From contig CM037590.1 of assembly GCA_021018995.1 (NCBI GenBank), forward strand, positions 108,067,097 to 108,131,096: DNA of 64,000 nt. Reading direction: 5' to 3'. Below are positions 59,255 to 64,000 of this stretch, piece by piece. Source of the DNA: Chloranthus sessilifolius. Its lineage: Eukaryota; Streptophyta; Magnoliopsida; Chloranthales; Chloranthaceae. Within the stretch, counting starts at the first letter, position 1, and the number at the start of each line of letters is the position of its first letter. The notes beneath the pieces are model-generated. The model was given only the letters and a program-made list of their open reading frames with translations. It was not told where the DNA came from and made no database searches. The position numbers were made by a program, and so were the translations under genes.

Positions 59255-60957
59255 GCTTGCTATAGGCTGTTTTGTAAAAGGCAGCCATGGTAATTAGAAC
59301 CTGTGCTCATTTTAGGATTAGGGTTTTCTTTCCTTTTTCATTTTCTTCTTCTCTCCTTAGCTCAGCAGCCATGTTGGGTTAAATCTTTGTAGTGGCTAGG
59401 TCTATTTTGAGTTATAATTTGGTTTTGTAAGAACATTGTGAGCTGTCTTGGCTTCTTGCAGAGATTGCAACCTTGAGGGCGAGTCATTGTGAGTTCTTTT
59501 TATGCAATGCAAAGGCATTTTGAATGCTTCATTTAATCTATATTTTTATTATGTTTATCATTTAGATCTGTATGGGTTTTATGCACCTATGGATGCATGT
59601 TCTTGTAGCCTTTCACACATAGTAGCTGTAGTAATTATCCTGTTCTATCTCTAACCTTTGTAACTAGGTTAATCCTTGGTATACCTTGTAACCATTTGAG
59701 TGGACAGGGTCTAGCCCTTAGATTGATCTAGATAATAGGGTTGAGCTGGATTCTTTTTCCCTGCATTTGTTCTTGTGGCCAAATGAGGGATAGCGGTAAA
59801 TCCAACTCCTCTTTTGTTTTACCACACCATTTTCAGTGAAGAGATTTGGAGTCTTGTAGAGATTGCAGACTTGAGAGTTAGGTAATTGCAGGCCTCTTTG
59901 TAGCAATGACCAGCTGATTTTAATACCTCATTTAATTTGTGATTTCTTGTAGTTCTCACTAGATCTTCATATATTGAATGCACCTATGGATACATGAGCT
60001 TGTAGCCTTGCAATCATAGTGTCTGTAACGGTTTTTCTGTTATAGTTTAACCCCCTGATTGGATGAAATCCGTGGAATATTCTATTACAATTTAAGTGTA
60101 CAAAATACAACCCTAAGATTAGTTCATGTCTCTGGGTTAGGCTGGATTCTTCTACCTTGCACTTGGGCTTGTAGCCAAGTGAAAGACTGCCACAGACTTA
60201 GCTCTTGATTTGTTTTGCAGTAAAGATAAGCTCATAGTTGTCGACTTCTCCATATTTTCTATTTTATTTTACCAACCCACCTTCATTCCTCTTTACCCCC
60301 TTCTCATTTATTTTAGTTTTTAGTTCTATTTTAGTTTAGTTTGTGACACTCCAAAAAAACCCTCTCTTTACCTAGCTTTGTAGCTTAGGTTTAGAGTTGT
60401 AAGACCTGTAGCAGGTCTGGAGATTTACTATTCCACTTTTGTATTTTAGATCATCACTCTTCGTGGGACAAACACTTATCAAAACTTGCTACAACAGCCC
60501 TGGAACTTGCAGGACTGTGTGTTTGTTTTGGTTTTGTGTTCTAATCCATATTTTCATTCCCCTCTGTTTGTGTCTTTGCCATTCTTTATTTTGATCATCA
60601 TTTTTATAATAAAAAGAACAAAACCAAACTAAAACCAACACCAACACAAAGAGGTCATTATCAATATAATAGTAGATATATATATATATATATATATATA
60701 TGAAGGTTTTTTTTTAATGGTGATTATACTCATATTTTCCATATATTTATTGATCAAGGAAAAATTGAAATATTGCTTAAGTTGGAGACTTGACAATAGA
60801 GTGAAAGAAATTAAGAATTTCACTTGGACGCTTCCAGTTATATTAATGTATTTTCTTCCTAAAGCGAGTCTTACCGTTGTTTTGCTTACTGAGGGGCAGT
60901 ATAAGGGGAACTAAGGAATCACTTCCTTTGTAATTTGTATAGAATTCATTTTGTTCT

Positions 60958-62891
60958 TAGAAGGTCAGATAAGTTTTGGAAGGTGGGTTTCTTTGTAGTT
61001 CTATGGAGCATTTGGCTAGAGAGGAAAGCCCGTATTTTTCGAAGGAGGTGCCAACCGGTGGGGCTGATCTTGGAGGAGATTTTGGACATGATGTGCCTCT
61101 GGGTCAAACTTGATAAGAATGGCATTGCTGAATCCCTTGAGCTGTTTGACTTTGGTTAGCTAGGATGCTTTTGTATTGGCTTTCCTTTCTGGAGGAGAGG
61201 TATGTTATTGTTGTTTGATTTTGTTTTCTTATGTTGGTTGATTTTGTGTATTCCTTTTATTTCCATCCCCTTGTTGGCTCTTGAATGAAATTTGCCTTTA
61301 TCGATAAAAAAAAATTAAAAATAAAAAATACAATCGTCCATAACGTAGTGATATTTGGGTGTTTCCATGCAACGATCGTCATTTAAAAATCATCCACAAC
61401 TTTAAAGCTTCCTCAATATCTTTGATTTCTATCAATGTGTCATCGTTAGAGTATTCCGCTCCTAAAATCAAACTAACACATTGCCGTATTAATGATCACT
61501 TTACCCTAAAGAAACGTTGATTCATTAGTGTATTCCACAGTTTGTAAGTATACATTCAGAACCCTTGTCATAGCTTCCAAGATCAACCATTACATGCCCA
61601 ACTTACCAGAGATATCTTTTAAATTCTCCTTTAAACTTTGCATCTTGTGAATTACTTTACATTTTACGAAATCCTTATATTATTTTACTATGATACATTT
61701 CCCAATCCTATTAGTAAAGGGGCACTGGAAATACAAACCCTCTCTATGATCAGAAATCCATAGGCCACGTTTGAGAGTTCAAATTCCCTCAGATTCTGAG
61801 TTTGAACTCCGATTTGAACGAAAATTTGAGCTTTTCAGAGGGAATCAGCCGTTCGGGAGTTTAGTGGGCCCCACTCATTTTCCGAGTGAAACGACAGGCC
61901 TTAGTCTAAGATTTTTTGTCGAAAAAGCTCGGAATCTGAGCTTGTAGATATATACTCTCCCCTTAAATACAACACCCAATCCCTCCCTGCACCCAACGAT
62001 CATCTTTGAGTTTAAAGCACCTTTGTTTTATTTTTGCTTTGCCTTAAAAAAATCTAGCTAAAGGGATGTGCCTTCTCCATATCCTTTTTTTTCACCCAAC
62101 GAATATGACATTTGAACATGGTGAATTGAGCCATTTGATGTCTTTTGTTTATTTCATTGTTCTTTAGATGTGTTCATTAAGATAATCTCACTTTTTAATT
62201 ACAGATCTTGACATGGATGGAAGGCTTAGATCAGGATTTGGTGACTAGATCATTTGAGCACTAAGTTTAATTAAAAATGGACTCATTTTTTAGCTCATTT
62301 GAGCCTTCGACCCACCTTTAAGAGAATACTCAAATTGCTTTTGTTTAGCGTGCTTGGGCTTCCGACTTAAGGATTTGTGAGAGAGAAAGATTTGATCCAA
62401 TCCAAACCAATTGAAACAGTAAACTTGAGTCGTCCATTGTTTATAATGTCTATAATTAATGGATTAGCTAATTTAATGATATGCTTATCAACTTTTCGTG
62501 TCCCTTGTGATAGACTGATCATCTGTTCAGAGTATCTGTTATAAATAGATAATCTATCAAACCAAATGTATTGAAATTTTAATGGTTCATGAAAACTTTA
62601 ACTACAATGTGTTGGGGGTGGAATTTGTGGGTGGGAAAACTTTGAATGGATGATGAATTTTTGGTAAGTAGAGATAAGTATAGGTTTGAATCTCTCTCTG
62701 AGGAGATGAGTATAGGTCTGAATCTCTATCTCTAAAGTATAAGTATGAATCGCTATCTCTTGGGGTGGAGTTTGTGGACTACTCATTTTCCACTTGTTCC
62801 TTGCAACTGCCAACACAGAGAGGGTTCATTGAAAGGCAATGATACCCCTTACACATTGCCAACACAAAGAGGTCATTATCAATACAATAGT

Positions 62892-62939
<48 letters not shown>

Positions 62940-63190
62940 GTTTTTTTTAATGGTGATTATATTGTTATTTTCCATATATTTACTGATCAATGAAAAATTG
63001 ATATATTTCTTATGTTGGAGACTTGCCAATATAGTGAAAGAAATTAAGAATTTCACTTGGACGCTTCCAGTTACTTTCATCCATTTTCCTCCTGAAACGA
63101 GTCTTACAGCTGTTTTGCTTACTAAAGGCAAGTATAAGGGGAGCTGAGGATCCAGTTCCTTTATAATTTGTATAAAAATAATTTTGTTCT
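60958..63190 (+). repeat. Tandem unit copy 2 (2233 bp, uninterrupted)
   Basis: It contains the LINE-2 3' end (60961-61320, still an open 74-residue zf-RVT-tail frame ending LELFDFG), the flank 61321-62861 with a shorter minisatellite (62665-62765, about three units), (TA)n at 62893-62934, and the 317-bp end piece. Confidence 0.88.
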
Positions 63191-63408
63191 TAGAAGGTTA
63201 GATAATGACATTTTTGAAGGTGGGTTTCTTTGCAGTTCTGTGGAGCATTTGGCTAAAGTGGAACACCCGTATTTTCCGAAGGAGGCGCCAACCGGTGGGG
63301 CTGATCTTGAAGAAGATTTTGGACCTGAAGTGCCTCTGGGTCAGACTTGATGAGAATGGGATTGGTGAATCCCTTGAGTTGTTTGACTTTGGTTAGCTAG
63401 GATGCTTT
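63191..63408 (+). repeat. Tandem unit copy 3, cut by an LTR
   Basis: It starts TAGAAGGTTAGATAATG and matches copy 2 until GGATGCTTT, where the following LTR begins. Confidence 0.85.
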
Positions 63409-64000
63409 TGTGACAGCCCGAATTTCCTTAAACCAAAATCCATGCCGTCAGATCGTAGAACACAATTTGATTATAGAGTTTTCCTTGGTATCCGAGTACT
63501 TTGATACCTTTGTGACAACTCGATCTTCCCCTAATTAAATAATTAGAAAGATCGGGCCATCAAGCATACGTTAAGTTTACTTGGGTGCTGAGGCAAAGTA
63601 GTAATTTATAATCACAGCATCATGGCAAAGGATTTCCATCATACCACAATATAGCAAAGCTATACAGACCACTGGCGACGACCGACCGTCACCTAAACAA
63701 TGGTTTAAAACTATACAAAACTGTACAAAGATTTAATCCAAAAAGACTGTACCAAGTGTCAAAAGTACAAAATTAACCGCACTATGCGAAATCCAAAGAG
63801 ACAAGAGCTCAGCAGGGAGAAAACGGTGCTAAATCATATCTTATCATTCTACTTCATGGTATTGATGCATAAGTAAAAATAGTTCGAATTAAAATCATAT
63901 CAAATACATCGGAATAAACCAATAAACTAACCACAAATCTCAAAACAACTTATGTCATGATGCAGATGATATGCGGAAAGAGTACATAGCAAAGTAAAGA
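63409..64000 (+). mobile_element. Start of a Tekay/Del-type gypsy LTR, cut by the window end
   Basis: TGTGACAGCCCGAATTTCC is the usual start of Tekay/Del chromovirus LTRs, and it interrupts the tandem copy exactly at 63408. A second TTTGTGACAACTCGATCTTCC at 63509 repeats the start loosely. No coding is visible up to the window end. The 5-bp target copy at the left would be GCTTT; the right one is outside. Confidence 0.6.

Larger units (their letters stand above)
50396..60640 (+). mobile_element. Element C: gag-only Ty3/gypsy retrotransposon (Athila relative), broken
   Basis: CCAAC flanks both ends. The LTRs are 50396-53474 (3079 bp) and 57512-60640 (3129 bp); both start TGTTGAT and end ACCAACA. 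The primer site is at 53481-53497 and the polypurine tract at 57499-57511. The 4.0-kb interior has a decayed gag and no protease, RT or integrase, like the terminal-repeat-with-gag class of non-autonomous elements. Gag and leader resemble element A, a plausible former helper. LTR divergence is about 7% over 200 bp by eye. The gag has several breaks. Confidence 0.88.
57512..60640 (+). repeat. Element C 3' LTR
   Basis: Partner of 50396-53474. The U3 motif array is at 58190-59060 and the TATA box at 59247-59254. CCAAC follows at 60641. Confidence 0.92.
48400..60957 (+). repeat. Tandem unit copy 1 (about 2.3 kb without element C)
   Basis: It starts at TAGAAGGTCAG in the LINE-2 3' end, runs through the tail and about 1.6 kb of flank, is split by element C at CCAAC (50391-50395 / 60641-60645), and ends at 60957 where copy 2 begins. 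Within it 50135-50290 is a minisatellite with about five units of GATAAGTATAGGTCTGAATC-type sequence, and 60672-60701 is (TA)n. Confidence 0.85.

Noticed and set aside
1-64000. CRISPR arrays, phage or bacterial systems
   Set aside because: Regular repeat-spacer structure is absent; the LTR motif arrays have irregular spacing and variable words. All recognisable genes are plant or plant-transposon types.

Overview
The window is repeat-dominated nuclear DNA from a flowering plant. The evidence is plant-type Ty3/gypsy LTR elements primed by tRNA-Asp, plant L1-clade LINEs (DUF4283 ORF1, RNase H tail), a tRNA-like SINE, MULE/CACTA/foldback DNA elements, and one intact host gene, an intronless type II phosphatidylinositol 4-kinase gamma (41331-42953, +). 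I cannot name the species. I found no tRNA, rRNA or CRISPR, and nothing bacterial.

Left part (1-26276) is a nest of LTR fossils. 1-~1960 is the tail and LTR of a gypsy-like element (D). 2136-26271 is element B: LTRs of about 3.25 kb, a 3.0 kb non-coding interior, LARD-like, minus orientation, flanked by TTATG. B's left LTR is split by element A (5046-19707, minus, flanked by TAATG), an Athila-like gypsy element with LTRs of about 2.68 kb and broken gag, protease, RT, RNase H and integrase. Outside A the B LTR resumes exactly, as its partner LTR at 23029-26271 confirms.

Middle part (26277-41330): a 964-bp LTR-like block bracketed by two 213-bp direct repeats, a 1.8-kb TIR element full of TTTGAC/GTCAAA motifs (28314-30141), a SINE (30577-30777), a decayed full-length LINE (about 30786-36905) with a 15-bp minisatellite in ORF1, microsatellites, a foldback (39040-39475), a TIR element (39772-40592) containing a duplicated repeat and a 71-bp CACTA-type MITE with its empty site next door, and a hairpin just upstream of the kinase gene.

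Right part (42954-64000): a 2.2-kb MULE-like foldback with a 9-bp target duplication (43635-45833), a second LINE broken by a probable solo LTR, and a tandem amplification of a ~2.23-kb unit that starts inside that LINE's 3' end (copies start at 48400, 60958 and 63191). Copy 1 is split by element C (50396-60640, +, CCAAC on both sides), a gypsy relative that keeps only gag. Copy 3 is cut at 63408 by a Tekay/Del-type LTR that runs off the window.

The strongest unexpected pattern is shared by the four large LTR families A-D. Each has a dense array of its own short, CG-containing, palindrome-like motif in U3 directly upstream of the TATA box (TCAATCGATTGA in D, CGCG/TCGCGAG in A, CTCGACAGGTT in B and its complement AACCTGTCGAG in C). 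Each also has a tandem duplication in the transcribed half of the LTR. All coordinates and repeat matches were read by eye; percentages are hand estimates.
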